Shown here piece after piece: positions 8,240 through 18,201 of a stretch of DNA of 31,785 bases. The notes beneath the pieces are model-generated. The model saw nothing but the letters and a program-made list of their open reading frames with translations. It ran no database searches and was not told the DNA's origin. Location: positions 1 to 31,785 of the forward strand of contig JAWLBX010000032.1 of NCBI GenBank assembly GCA_041687435.1. The letters run 5' to 3'. The position numbers and the translations under genes are program-made. This DNA is from JACKII01 sp041687435 (GTDB lineage: Bacteria; Pseudomonadota; Alphaproteobacteria; Bin95). The number at the start of each line of letters is the position of its first letter. Position 1 is the stretch's first letter.

Positions 8240-9124
8240 CTAGAGTGCTTCTGCGCCTGAAATGATCTCGATCAGTTCGTTCGTGATCATCGCCTGGCGC
8301 GTGCGGTTGTAAGTCAGGGTCAGGCCATTGATTCGCTCGCCGGCGTTCCGGGTTGCGTTGTCCATGGCGGCCATACGGGCACCATGTTCGCTGGCCGCGT
8401 TTTCCAATAGCCCGCGGTAGATCTGAACCGAGATGTTGCGGGGCAGCAGATCCGCCAGGATCGCTTCCTCGCTCGGCTCATAATCGTATACGGCACCGCC
8501 CAGGTCTGTACCCACCTCGTCCGGGTCGGGCACCGGAGCAGGGATCAACTGCTGCGTTTGCACCTCGTTGGAGATGGCAGACTTGAACTTGGCGTATATC
8601 AGAGTGCAAACGTCGAACTCACCGTTTGCAAACATCTCGCGCAGACGGGCGGCAATATTGTCTGCTTCCTGAAATTCAACGGTACGGCGGCCGATGCCCT
8701 CGATCGTATCGATGATCAGGCTGCCGTATTCACGACGCAGAGCATCGCGACCCTTGCGGCCGACGCAGAGGATTGTCACATCCTTGCCACTGTTGCGCAA
8801 TTCGTTGATGAGCAGCCGCGCACGACGCACAAGGTTGGTATTGAAGCCGCCGCAAAGGCCGCGATCCGCCGTTGCCAGCACGATCAGGTGCCGTTGATCG
8901 CTGCCGGTCCCGGCCAGCAGGGGGGGAGCCCCCGGCGTGCCGCGAACGCTGGCGCCGAGCGAAGCAAGCATCCGCTCCATCCGCTCGGCATAGGGGCGGG
9001 CGGCTTCGGCTTGCTCCTGCGCGCGGCGCAGCTTCGCCGCGGCCACCATTTTCATGGCGGACGTGATCTTCTGCGTCGCCTTTACGCTACCGATACGGTC
9101 GCGCAGATCCTTCAAGCTGGCCAT
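8240..9124 (-). CDS. atpG: ATP synthase F1 subunit gamma
   Basis: This 294-residue gamma subunit is the rotating central shaft of F1. The conserved N-terminus MASLKDLRDRIGSVK and the C-terminal helix ending ITNELIEIISGAEAL are both present. In between, ATADRGLCGGFNTN is the family signature. The gene is 51 bases after atpA and 61 before atpD in the same operon. The start is an ATG with GGAG upstream. Confidence 0.97.
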   Translation of the reverse strand: MASLKDLRDRIGSVKATQKITSAMKMVAAAKLRRAQEQAEAARPYAERMERMLASLGASVRGTPGAPPLLAGTGSDQRHLIVLATADRGLCGGFNTNLVRRARLLINELRNSGKDVTILCVGRKGRDALRREYGSLIIDTIEGIGRRTVEFQEADNIAARLREMFANGEFDVCTLIYAKFKSAISNEVQTQQLIPAPVPDPDEVGTDLGGAVYDYEPSEEAILADLLPRNISVQIYRGLLENAASEHGARMAAMDNATRNAGERINGLTLTYNRTRQAMITNELIEIISGAEAL

Positions 9125-9175
9125 AACGCCGTTCTCTCCGCTTCTGCTTTATCGCCTGTCGTTTTAAGAGCGATC

Positions 9176-10704
<1,529 letters not shown>

Positions 10705-10705
<1 letters not shown>

Positions 10706-11265
10706 CACTGAACCCCTTTCATGGCAGACTGTAGGCGCTGGAGCTTGGTGCGCAGCGAGCTATCATACATACGGGAACCGAGCTGAACGACGAGGCCGCC
10801 CAGCAAGGATTGATCGACGTGGGCTTCGAGGGTGACCTTGGCGCCGGCAACCTCGCGCAGCGCGGCCTCAAGCCGTGAAATCTGGTCGTCGGAGAGCGAG
10901 TGCGCTGCGGTGACCTTGGCCTGCACCTCGCCACGCCGGGTCGCGAGGATCGACAGGAACATTTCGATCATCTCAGACAAGGCGAACAGCCGGCGGTTGC
11001 GGGCAACGAGACGCAGGAAATTGACGGTCAGCGGCTGCGCATCCGACGCGGCCGCAACGGCCGCAATGGCGCGTTCCTGATCCTCGCGCTTCAATACAGG
11101 CGAGCGCACCAGACGGCGAAAATCCTCGCTGTCGGCGAACATGCCTTTGAGGGCGCGCAGGTCGTCGGCGACCTGGTCCAATGTCTTGGCTTCATCGGCA
11201 AGCTCATACAACGCGCCGGCATAGCGCTCTGCAAGCCCGGAAGCTGGTCCAGTACTGGTTGCCAC
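10705..11265 (-). CDS. atpH: ATP synthase F1 subunit delta
   Basis: This 186-residue delta subunit (OSCP in mitochondria) joins F1 to the peripheral stalk. The N-terminal helical domain begins GLAERYAGALYELADEA, and the C-terminal signature QSLLGGLVVQLGSRMYDSSLRTKLQRL is complete. The start codon is GTG with GAGG 11 bases upstream. It is the first classical gene of the operon. The F0 genes are absent, as is normal in Alphaproteobacteria, where F0 and F1 operons are separate. A short open frame with a strong ribosome binding site ends 12 bases before this GTG and may affect its translation. Confidence 0.96.
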
Positions 11266-11277
11266 GGTCGGATAACC

Positions 11278-11403
11278 TCACGGCCGAAGGAACGGAATCG
11301 GGGTATCGTCCGGTCTGGGCGCGAAGTGAACGCACACCGGACGGCTGTTCCGGACGAGCCTTCGCCCGAACGAGATGCTGACTAGCACACGGGGTTTGCG
11401 CAT
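11278..11403 (-). CDS. Possible 41-residue leader ORF upstream of atpH
   Basis: A short frame starts at ATG 11403 and stops with TGA at 11278-11280, 12 bases before the atpH start. Its ribosome binding site is GGAGG with seven bases spacing, better than that of most genes in this window. The predicted peptide begins MRKPRVLVS and is Arg- and Pro-rich, with about nine Arg and no acidic cluster. It uses codons that are scarce in its neighbours (CTA, CGA, AGG, AGA). It matches no family I know. It could be a translated leader that couples to or tunes atpH, or a chance frame. Translation is not shown by sequence alone. Confidence 0.4.
   Translation of the reverse strand: MRKPRVLVSISFGRRLVRNSRPVCVHFAPRPDDTPIPFLRP
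11308..11355. repeat. Inverted/direct GTCCGG motifs in the atp leader
   Basis: GTCCGGT (11308-11314) and ACCGGAC (11336-11342) form a 7-base inverted repeat, and CCGGAC recurs at 11350-11355, so two alternative pairings are possible in the transcript leading to atpH. The elements lie inside the short leader ORF. The arms are short and GC-rich, so chance is not excluded. Confidence 0.25.
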
Positions 11404-11461
11404 GGCGAGCCCTCCGTTCGCCTTACGCGACATCTGGACGCTTTAGCCGCGGCTGCGCGTG

Positions 11462-13693
11462 TCAAAGGAAGTTGTAGGGATCGATGTCGATTGCGAGGCG
11501 AACGCTGCCAGAAGGCTTTGCGTGGGCAAGCCAGGCGCGGAGCGCCGCCGGGACGTTCACGTTGCGGCTTGCCTGCAGCAACAGCCGGACCCGGTGACGG
11601 CCGCGGATCAGGGCAAGTGGGGCCGGGGCGGGGCCCAGCACCCGGATATCGGGCCCATGCGGGGCGATCGCGGCCAGCGCCTGGCCGAATTCCATGGCCG
11701 CAGAGAGGTCGTTGGCCGAGATGATGAGGGCCGCCAGCCGGCCATAGGGCGGCATGCCTGCATCCTGACGGGCCCGCTTCTCCGCCGCGTAGAAGGCGTC
11801 GCGGTCGCCGGCGACCAGTGCCTGAAGCACCGGCTGCGCGGGTTCTGCGGTTTGGAGGATGACGCGGCCCGGCCGCTCTGCCCTGCCGGCACGCCCGGAA
11901 ACCTGGGTCAGTAGTTGGAATGTGCGCTCGGCCGCGCGCAGGTCGCCGCCGGCAAGACCCAGGTCCGCATCGACAACGCCCACTATGGTCAGCATGGGGA
12001 AGTGATGGCCTTTGGCGATCAGTTGCGTGCCGACGATAAGGTCGACCTCGTGCCGGCCGATGGCATCGATCAGCTCGCTCACCGCCTGCGGACCGTGCAG
12101 CAGGTCGGAGGACATGACCGCCACCCGTGCCTCCGGCCAGCGCTCGGCCACTTCCTCAGCGATGCGTTCCACGCCGGGGCCGCAGGCCGCGAGGCTTTCG
12201 GTGGCGCCACAGGTGGGGCAGGCCTGCGGTACACGCTCCTGATAGCCGCAATGGTGGCATTGCAGGCGGCCGGTATAGCGATGCTCGACCAGCCAGGCGC
12301 TGCAGGAGGGGCAGGCAAAGCGGTGGCCGCAGGTGCGGCAGAGCGTGAGCGGGGCATAGCCGCGGCGGTTCAGAAACAGCAGCGCCTGCTCGCCGTCGGC
12401 AAGCGCCTGCGTCACGGCATCGGCCAGCGGCGGCGCGATCCATGCCCCGCGCGGCGGCGGCGTCTGGATCAGGTCGCAGATCTCGACCGACGGCAGCGAG
12501 GCGCCGCCATGGCGCAGCGGCAATGTAAGGCGGTTGAAGCGTCCCCGGTCGATGTTGGCCACGGTTTCCAGCGAGGGCGTCGCCGACGCCAGGCAGACCG
12601 GCACGCCCTCCGCCTGGGCGCGGACGATGGCGATGTCACGGGCGTGGTAGCGAACGCCGTCTTCCTGCTTGAAGGCTTGGTCGTGTTCCTCGTCCACCAC
12701 AACCAGCCGCAGGTCGCGAAACGGCAGGAACAGGGCAGAGCGGGCGCCAACGACGATGCGGGCCGAACCTTCCGCCACCCAGCGCCAGGTACGGCGGCGA
12801 TTTGGCGGGCTTACCTCCGAATGCCAGGCGGTGGGATAGACCCCGAACCGGTCGCGGAACCGGTCGAGCCATTGTGCGGTGAGCGCGATTTCCGGCAGCA
12901 ATACCAGCACCTGACCGCCTGCGTTCAGGGCGGTGGCGATGGCTTCGAAATAAACCTCGGTCTTGCCGGAGCCGGTGATGCCATCCAGAACGTCCACCTG
13001 AAAGCGGTGCGCCCCGACTGCGGCGATGAGTTGGCTGGCGGCCGTCTGTTGTTCGGGCGAGAGGGCAGGGCCCGGGCGGCGCGAATCAGGGGCAGGCGGC
13101 CGTGCCGGCTCCAGTGTCACCCGCTGCAACAGGCCGGCATCGGCCATGGCGCGAATCACGGCGGCGCTGGTCTCCGCCGCGTTCGCGAGCGTGCTGGCGG
13201 TTAGCGGTTCGTCTGCCGCCGCCTCCAGCACCCGGGCGCGGGCCGTCGTGATGCGCACCCCCTCCGGCAGTGGCTCCGGCGCGGCTTTGTAGGCAACGCG
13301 CGGGGCATCCGCCTGCTGGATGGCCGGCAGGTGCGCCGCCATTCGCAGCACCGCGCCGTGCGGCGAAACCGTGTAGGCTGCCACCCAGTCCACCACGCGG
13401 CGCAGAGGTTCGCGCATGCGGGGGCCTTCGAGGCGGGTGGCGACGGGTTTCAGCTTGGCCGTGTCTATCGCCTCGCCCGGTGCGCTTTCCGGTGGATCGT
13501 CCCAGACGACACCCACCATTGCGCGCCTGCCGAGCGGCACCTCCACCCAGTCGCCGGGCGCAAGGGCTAGACCTTCGGGTACCGCATAGGTTAAGGGGCC
13601 TGCAAACGGCAGGTTGGAAGGCAGACCGACGCGCACCGTCCGGATCGTGTCCAGCGATGCGACCGATGCCGGCCTAGTGCGATGCTCAGCCAT
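11462..13693 (-). CDS. priA: Primosomal protein N' (replication restart helicase PriA)
   Basis: PriA recognises stalled or repaired forks and reloads the replicative helicase. The 743-residue protein has an N-terminal DNA-binding domain (RVGLPSNLPFAGPLTYAVPEG, about 21-41), Walker A GITGSGKT at 238-245, and the DEEH box at 334-337. It then has the eight zinc-binding cysteines at 452, 455, 461, 464, 479, 482, 492 and 495, all intact. It ends with the conserved AIDIDPYNFL. The start ATG has AAGG directly against it, which is not ideal spacing, but no better start precedes the conserved N-terminus. It lies upstream of the atp operon on the same strand and divergent from the aldolase gene. Gene order priA then atpH is common in Alphaproteobacteria. 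Confidence 0.96.
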   Translation of the reverse strand: MAEHRTRPASVASLDTIRTVRVGLPSNLPFAGPLTYAVPEGLALAPGDWVEVPLGRRAMVGVVWDDPPESAPGEAIDTAKLKPVATRLEGPRMREPLRRVVDWVAAYTVSPHGAVLRMAAHLPAIQQADAPRVAYKAAPEPLPEGVRITTARARVLEAAADEPLTASTLANAAETSAAVIRAMADAGLLQRVTLEPARPPAPDSRRPGPALSPEQQTAASQLIAAVGAHRFQVDVLDGITGSGKTEVYFEAIATALNAGGQVLVLLPEIALTAQWLDRFRDRFGVYPTAWHSEVSPPNRRRTWRWVAEGSARIVVGARSALFLPFRDLRLVVVDEEHDQAFKQEDGVRYHARDIAIVRAQAEGVPVCLASATPSLETVANIDRGRFNRLTLPLRHGGASLPSVEICDLIQTPPPRGAWIAPPLADAVTQALADGEQALLFLNRRGYAPLTLCRTCGHRFACPSCSAWLVEHRYTGRLQCHHCGYQERVPQACPTCGATESLAACGPGVERIAEEVAERWPEARVAVMSSDLLHGPQAVSELIDAIGRHEVDLIVGTQLIAKGHHFPMLTIVGVVDADLGLAGGDLRAAERTFQLLTQVSGRAGRAERPGRVILQTAEPAQPVLQALVAGDRDAFYAAEKRARQDAGMPPYGRLAALIISANDLSAAMEFGQALAAIAPHGPDIRVLGPAPAPLALIRGRHRVRLLLQASRNVNVPAALRAWLAHAKPSGSVRLAIDIDPYNFL

Positions 13694-13789
13694 CCTTTAC
13701 ACTGTTCCATCAGAATTCGAAGCCGTCAGCCTACCGCGCCGCATCCGGTCGGTCACGGGGCCGGCGGCCGCAGACGAGAGGCCTAGCGC

Positions 13790-14452
13790 ATGAAGTTCTT
13801 TGTCGATACCGCCGATCTGGCCGATATCCGCGACCTGGCGACGACGGGGCTGCTCGACGGCGTGACCACTAATCCCTCGCTGGTCGCCAAGACCGGCCGG
13901 AAATTCGTGGATGTCATTGCCGAAATTTGTGAAGTGGTCGAAGGGCCGGTGTCGGCGGAGGTTGCCGCGACCGATCACGAGACCATGCTGGCCGAAGGTC
14001 GCCGCTTGGCCAAGATCGCGCCGAACGTGGCGGTGAAGGTGCCGCTGACCGTGGACGGGCTCAAGACCTGCAAGATGCTTTCGGGCGAAGGCACGATGGT
14101 CAACGTCACGCTGTGCTTTTCTCCGGCCCAGGCGATTCTGGCGGCGAAAGCCGGGGCCGCGTTCATTTCCCCCTTTGTCGGGCGGCTGGACGATATCGGC
14201 CATGATGGCATGGACCTGATCGCCGACATCGTGCAGATCTACAATCAATACGATGCGATTACGACCGAGGTACTGGTCGCCTCTATCCGGCATCCGCGCC
14301 ACCTGATCGACTCCGCGAAGATGGGCGCCCATGTGGCGACGCTGCCGCCGAACGTCATTCGTCAGTTGTACAACCACACGCTGACCGACAAGGGGCTGGA
14401 CGCCTTCTTGAAGGATTGGGCTGCCACCGGCCAGTCGATCCTGGATCAATAG
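13790..14452 (+). CDS. Transaldolase, TalC/Fsa type
   Basis: This 220-residue small TIM-barrel class I aldolase is of the fructose-6-phosphate aldolase/TalC group, acting in the pentose phosphate pathway. The start signature MKFFVDTADLADIRD and DGVTTNPSL are typical. The Schiff-base lysine is K83 in AVKVPLT. The residue equivalent to E. coli TalB F178 is F129 in SPFVGRLDD; transaldolases have Phe here and true FSA enzymes have Tyr. This favours transaldolase activity over fructose-6-phosphate aldolase. The ATG has GAGAGG upstream. It heads a plus-strand run with DUF484, xerC and a GNAT gene, 19 bases before DUF484. Confidence 0.94.
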   Translation: MKFFVDTADLADIRDLATTGLLDGVTTNPSLVAKTGRKFVDVIAEICEVVEGPVSAEVAATDHETMLAEGRRLAKIAPNVAVKVPLTVDGLKTCKMLSGEGTMVNVTLCFSPAQAILAAKAGAAFISPFVGRLDDIGHDGMDLIADIVQIYNQYDAITTEVLVASIRHPRHLIDSAKMGAHVATLPPNVIRQLYNHTLTDKGLDAFLKDWAATGQSILDQ

Positions 14453-14471
14453 GCCGGAAAGCCGAACGCTC

Positions 14472-15227
14472 ATGCCTCGCCAGTCATCCAAAACCGCAGA
14501 CAAGCGCCGCGGTCCGCCGGCAGAAACCCTGTCGGCCGATGCGGTAGCCGCGTGGCTGCGGCAGCATCCGGATTTTCTGGCGAACAACCCGGACCTGCTG
14601 TGCGCACTGACCCCGCCGGACCAGCGCGCCGGCGAGGCGGTAGTAGATTTCCAGCGGTTCATGGTGGAGCGCCAGCAGCGCGAACTGGCGAAGCTGAAGG
14701 CCAGCAGCGAGGAATTGCTGGCGATCAGCCGGCTCAACAAATCGACCCAGCAGACCGTTCACCGCGCCGTGCTGGCCCTGCTGGCGGCACCCACCTTCGA
14801 GCGTGCGATTTCGACGGTGGTGGATGACTGGGCGGCCTATATGGACCTGGACGTTGTCATTTTGGGAATTGAGCACGCCAGCGATTCGGGCATGCCAGGT
14901 CTGAAAACAGGGCTGACCATGCTGTCGGCGGGTGAGGTGGACAGCCGCCTTGGCCGCGGTAATGATGTCAAAGCCTTTGCGGCCCTGGACCCGGCGGACC
15001 CCGCCCTGTTCGGAGAGGCGGCGCCGCTGGCGCGTTCTGCGGCCTGGCTGCGGCTCACGATCCATGAAGAATCGCCGCCGGGGCTGCTGGCGCTCGGCTC
15101 CCGTTCCGAGGGGCGGTTTCACCCCAGACAGAACACCGAATTGTTACGCTTCCTGGCATCGGCGCTCGCCGTTACGATCCGTGCATGGCTGAACCTGCCG
15201 GAACCCGATCAGGCGATCGTGCGCTGA
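14472..15227 (+). CDS. DUF484 family protein
   Basis: This 251-residue cytoplasmic protein belongs to the DUF484 family. The N-terminal helical signature VAAWLRQHPDFLANNPDLL (about 26-44) is followed by a helical, probably coiled segment with VERQQRELAKLKASSEELL. A GAF-like C-terminal domain makes up the rest. The molecular function is not known. DUF484 genes are repeatedly found next to xerC, including yigA-xerC in E. coli, and the same pairing is seen here. The downstream xerC start lies 43 bases inside this gene. Family membership is confident, role unknown. Confidence 0.88.
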   Translation: MPRQSSKTADKRRGPPAETLSADAVAAWLRQHPDFLANNPDLLCALTPPDQRAGEAVVDFQRFMVERQQRELAKLKASSEELLAISRLNKSTQQTVHRAVLALLAAPTFERAISTVVDDWAAYMDLDVVILGIEHASDSGMPGLKTGLTMLSAGEVDSRLGRGNDVKAFAALDPADPALFGEAAPLARSAAWLRLTIHEESPPGLLALGSRSEGRFHPRQNTELLRFLASALAVTIRAWLNLPEPDQAIVR

Positions 15228-16141
15228 CGCCGTTTGCTCCCGACCTTGCGGTGGCGGTTGCGGATTGGCGCGCCTGGATGCGGGACGAGCGCCGCATGGC
15301 GGGGCGCAGCGTTGATCTCTACACCCAGCATGTGATCCAGTTTGCCGCCTTCCTGACCAGCCATTTGGGCAAGGCGCCAGGTCTTGAAGATCTGGCGGGC
15401 CTGCGAATCGGCGACTTGCGCGCATGGCAGGCGGCGCGGCATGTAGGGGGGCAGGGGACAGGCTCCCGCGCGCTGGGTGTTTCCGCCTTGCGGGGCCTTG
15501 ATCGGTTTTTGCTTCGCCAGGGCTGCGCCGGGATCGGCGGACTTGCTGCGCTGAAGCCGCCGAAAGTGGCCAAGCGGGCGCCGCGGCCGTTAGAGGTTCA
15601 GGATGCCTCCGCCTTGCTCGACCTAGCGGAGGAACATGGCGAGGTCTGGATCGGCCGGCGCGACCAGGCACTGTTTACCCTGCTCTATGGCTGCGGGCTG
15701 CGCATTGGCGAGGCGCTGGCGTTGGATCGCCGCACCTATCCATTCGGTGAAAGCCTGCGGGTGCGTGGCAAGGGCGGCAAGGAGCGGCTGGTGCCGGTGC
15801 TGCCGCTGGTGGAAGCGGCGGTCGGCGCCTATTTGGCGGCATGTCCTTACGGCCTTTCCGGCAGCGATCCGCTGTTTGTCGGCGCCAAGGGCAAGCGGTT
15901 GAACCCTGGCATGGCGCAGAAGCGCATGCGCGAACTCCGGCCATTGCTGGGCTTGGACGAGCGCGCGACGCCGCACGCTCTGCGGCACAGTTTTGCAACG
16001 CATCTGCTGGGCGCGGGCGGCGATCTGCGCACTATTCAGGAATTGCTGGGGCATGCATCGCTTGGCACCACCCAACGCTATACCGAGGTCGACCAGGCCC
16101 GCCTGCTCGACATTTATCGAAAGGCCCACCCGCGTGCGTGA
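15185..16141 (+). CDS. xerC: Tyrosine recombinase XerC
   Basis: This 318-residue site-specific recombinase acts with XerD at dif to resolve chromosome dimers. An N-terminal SAM-like core-binding domain occupies about 22-115. The catalytic residues are all present: R173 (CGLRIGEAL), K196 (RGKGGKE), H264 and R267 (HALRHSF), H290 (LLGHASL) and the nucleophile Y299 (QRYTEVD). The ATG start overlaps DUF484 by 43 bases; no good later start precedes the N-terminal domain. DUF484 synteny and length support XerC rather than XerD or a phage integrase. No dif-like site was recognised nearby. Confidence 0.94.
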   Translation: MAEPAGTRSGDRALTPFAPDLAVAVADWRAWMRDERRMAGRSVDLYTQHVIQFAAFLTSHLGKAPGLEDLAGLRIGDLRAWQAARHVGGQGTGSRALGVSALRGLDRFLLRQGCAGIGGLAALKPPKVAKRAPRPLEVQDASALLDLAEEHGEVWIGRRDQALFTLLYGCGLRIGEALALDRRTYPFGESLRVRGKGGKERLVPVLPLVEAAVGAYLAACPYGLSGSDPLFVGAKGKRLNPGMAQKRMRELRPLLGLDERATPHALRHSFATHLLGAGGDLRTIQELLGHASLGTTQRYTEVDQARLLDIYRKAHPRA

Positions 16142-16670
16142 GACAGCGCCCCCGCCGATTGTTCTGATCCGCGACATGACCGAAGCCGATGCCGACATGG
16201 TTTTGGCAATCTATGCGGAAGGAATCGCCACCGGCCATGCCACCTTCGAGGCAGAGCCGCCGACATGGGAGCGTTTCGCGACCGGCCGTCATCAAACGCC
16301 GCGCCTGGTGGCTGAAATCGGCGGCAAGGTGGCCGGCTGGGCTGCGTGCTCGCCGGTGTCGAGCCGGCCAGTCTACAAGGGTGTGGCCGATCATTCGATC
16401 TATGTCGCCGCCGCTGCACGTGGCCAGGGTGTCGGACATCTGCTGCTTGCAACCTTTCTGGAGGATGCGGCAGCGGCAGGTTTCTGGATGATGGAGAGCC
16501 GCATCTTCCCGGAAAACAGGGCCAGCATCGCCCTGCATCTGGACTGCGGCTTCCGCGTCGTCGGGAGGCGGAAGCGCATGGGCAAAATGGGATATGGGCC
16601 AATGGCGGGGCAGTGGCGCGATTGCGTGCTGGTCGAGTGGCGCCGCGACGACGATCCGGAGGACGAGTGA
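16134..16670 (+). CDS. GNAT N-acetyltransferase, phosphinothricin/methionine-sulfoximine type
   Basis: This 178-residue GNAT enzyme transfers acetyl from acetyl-CoA to an amine. The acetyl-CoA loop is R96-GQGVG-101, preceded by DHSIYVAAAA. The later SRIFPENRASIALHLDCGFR is the signature of the Pat/MnaT (YncA) subgroup, which acetylates phosphinothricin, methionine sulfone or sulfoximine. The likely natural role is detoxification of amino acid analogues. I chose the GTG at 16134, overlapping the xerC end by eight bases, because AAAGG lies nine bases before it. The frame upstream of that is inside xerC and not coding. The exact substrate is not certain. Confidence 0.88.
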   Translation: MRETAPPPIVLIRDMTEADADMVLAIYAEGIATGHATFEAEPPTWERFATGRHQTPRLVAEIGGKVAGWAACSPVSSRPVYKGVADHSIYVAAAARGQGVGHLLLATFLEDAAAAGFWMMESRIFPENRASIALHLDCGFRVVGRRKRMGKMGYGPMAGQWRDCVLVEWRRDDDPEDE

Positions 16671-16702
16671 GCCTTACCGTTAAGTTGCGGCCATTTCCGG
16701 AT

Positions 16703-16718
16703 GGCGGCTCCCGCCGCC
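16703..16718. other. Short GC hairpin between convergent genes
   Basis: GGCGGC and GCCGCC flank a four-base loop in the 61-base gap between the GNAT gene and the amidohydrolase. Neither strand has a T run after it, so it is at best a weak transcription barrier. Confidence 0.25.
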
Positions 16719-16731
16719 GGGGCGCACACGG

Positions 16732-17985
16732 CTATTCTGTGGCATCTCGGTTTGCGTATTCCAGCACCGCGCGCAGCAGCACGTCGCAGCCGGCGGCGAG
16801 ATGCTCCGGCGCGGAGTATTCGGCCTCGTTATGGCTGATTCCATCCTTGCAGGGGACGAAGATCATGGCAGCGGGTGCAACCTTGGAGACATGCACCGCG
16901 TCATGTCCGGCACCGCTCATGATCTCGCGCGCAGGGTGACCAGCGGTCTGGGCACCGTGGCGGACGGCGGCGACGCAGCCGGCATCGAAATGCACGGGCG
17001 GTGAGAACCAGGTTTCCGTCACCTCCACCTGCATGGTGCCGTCGGTGGTGAGCGCGGCGGCAGCGGTCCGGAATTCCTGGTCCATCTTGTCCAGTTCCGG
17101 CACTGTTGGATTGCGGATATCGACCGTGAAGAACACTTCGCCGGGGATCACGTTCGGGGAGCCGGGCTTCACCTCCATGACGCCAACGGTGCAACGTCCA
17201 TCGACGCCGCGCTTCTGCATGATCTCATCGAGGGCCAGAACGATGCGGGCCGTGGTGGTCAGTGCGTCGCGGCGGTTGGCGGGCGGTGTTGTGCCGGCGT
17301 GGGATTCGCGGCCCTTGACCCTGACCTCGTACCAGCGCGCCGCTTGAACACCGGTGACGATGCCAACGCTTTTTTCCTCTGCCTCCAAAATCGGACCTTG
17401 CTCGATATGGCATTCGAAATAGGCGCCGATCTTGCGGCCGTCGATCGGCGCTTCACCTTCAAAGCCGATGCGGGTCAGCTCGTCGCCAAACCGCGCGCCT
17501 TCCAGGTCGCGCAGGTCCAGAGCCTTTTCCAGCTCCATCTGGCCAGCGAAAACGGCACTGCCGACCATGGGCGGCGGAAAGCGGCCGCCTTCCTCGTTGG
17601 TCCAATTCACGACTTCGAGCGGCGTTTCGGTCTCGATCCCCAGGTCGTTGAGCGTGCGGACCACTTCCAGCCCCGCCAGCACGCCGAAAACGCCGTCGAA
17701 GCGGCCGCCGGTCGGCTGCGTATCCAGATGCGAGCCCATCATGACGGGCGGCAGGTCGTTGTTCCGGCCCGGCCGGCGGGCGAACATGTTGCCAATCCGG
17801 TCTACCGTCACGGTCAGGCCTGCGGCCTCGCACCATTGCCGGAACAGGTTGCGGCCTTCGGCATCCTCGTCGGTCAGGGTCTGGCGATTGTTGCCGCCGG
17901 CGACGCCGGGACCAATCTTGGCCATCGCCATATGGCTGTCCCAGAGGCGTTCCGGGTTGATGCGCAGATTGTCAGCGGTGACCAT
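16732..17985 (-). CDS. M20 family amidase (N-carbamoyl-L-amino acid hydrolase / allantoate amidohydrolase type)
   Basis: This 417-residue di-metal amidohydrolase is of the AllC/HyuC/beta-ureidopropionase group. The metal ligands appear in order as H86 (MGSHLDTQ), D97 (FDGVFG), E131/E132 (NEEGGRF), H193 (ECHIEQG) and H385 (GISHNEAEY). The lid-domain motif GRESHAGTTPP is also present. These enzymes cleave ureido groups in N-carbamoyl amino acids or allantoate, releasing ammonia and CO2. I chose the ATG at 17985 (AGGA ten bases upstream) over the TTG nine codons earlier, which has no ribosome binding site. There is no pathway neighbour here (no dihydropyrimidinase or allantoinase) to choose the substrate. 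It stands alone. Confidence 0.9.
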   Translation of the reverse strand: MVTADNLRINPERLWDSHMAMAKIGPGVAGGNNRQTLTDEDAEGRNLFRQWCEAAGLTVTVDRIGNMFARRPGRNNDLPPVMMGSHLDTQPTGGRFDGVFGVLAGLEVVRTLNDLGIETETPLEVVNWTNEEGGRFPPPMVGSAVFAGQMELEKALDLRDLEGARFGDELTRIGFEGEAPIDGRKIGAYFECHIEQGPILEAEEKSVGIVTGVQAARWYEVRVKGRESHAGTTPPANRRDALTTTARIVLALDEIMQKRGVDGRCTVGVMEVKPGSPNVIPGEVFFTVDIRNPTVPELDKMDQEFRTAAAALTTDGTMQVEVTETWFSPPVHFDAGCVAAVRHGAQTAGHPAREIMSGAGHDAVHVSKVAPAAMIFVPCKDGISHNEAEYSAPEHLAAGCDVLLRAVLEYANRDATE

Positions 17986-18106
17986 GGCTAAGGATTCCTG
18001 TAAGGATGGCAAATATCAGACGCTTCGACAGTCTAATCAATCGGCAAGGGTGCGTCACGGCCTGAGGCGCTCATGAGGCCTAAAGTCGGCAATTGGGATG
18101 CAATGG

Positions 18107-18134
18107 TTGCGCGAATCTGCGTTAACGGTATTGT
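18107..18134 (+). promoter_or_regulatory. Candidate promoter for the secreted repeat protein gene
   Basis: TTGCGC (18107-18112) and TATTGT (18129-18134) are 16 bases apart. They lie in the divergent gap between the amidohydrolase and the secreted protein gene, about 70 bases before its start codon. This is a consensus match by eye. Confidence 0.3.
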
Positions 18135-18201
18135 GATCGCGATTTTTACCATGCCGAGCTCGCCCTGTTGGGCGGCATTACAGACTTAGGAGACCATCCG
18201 G

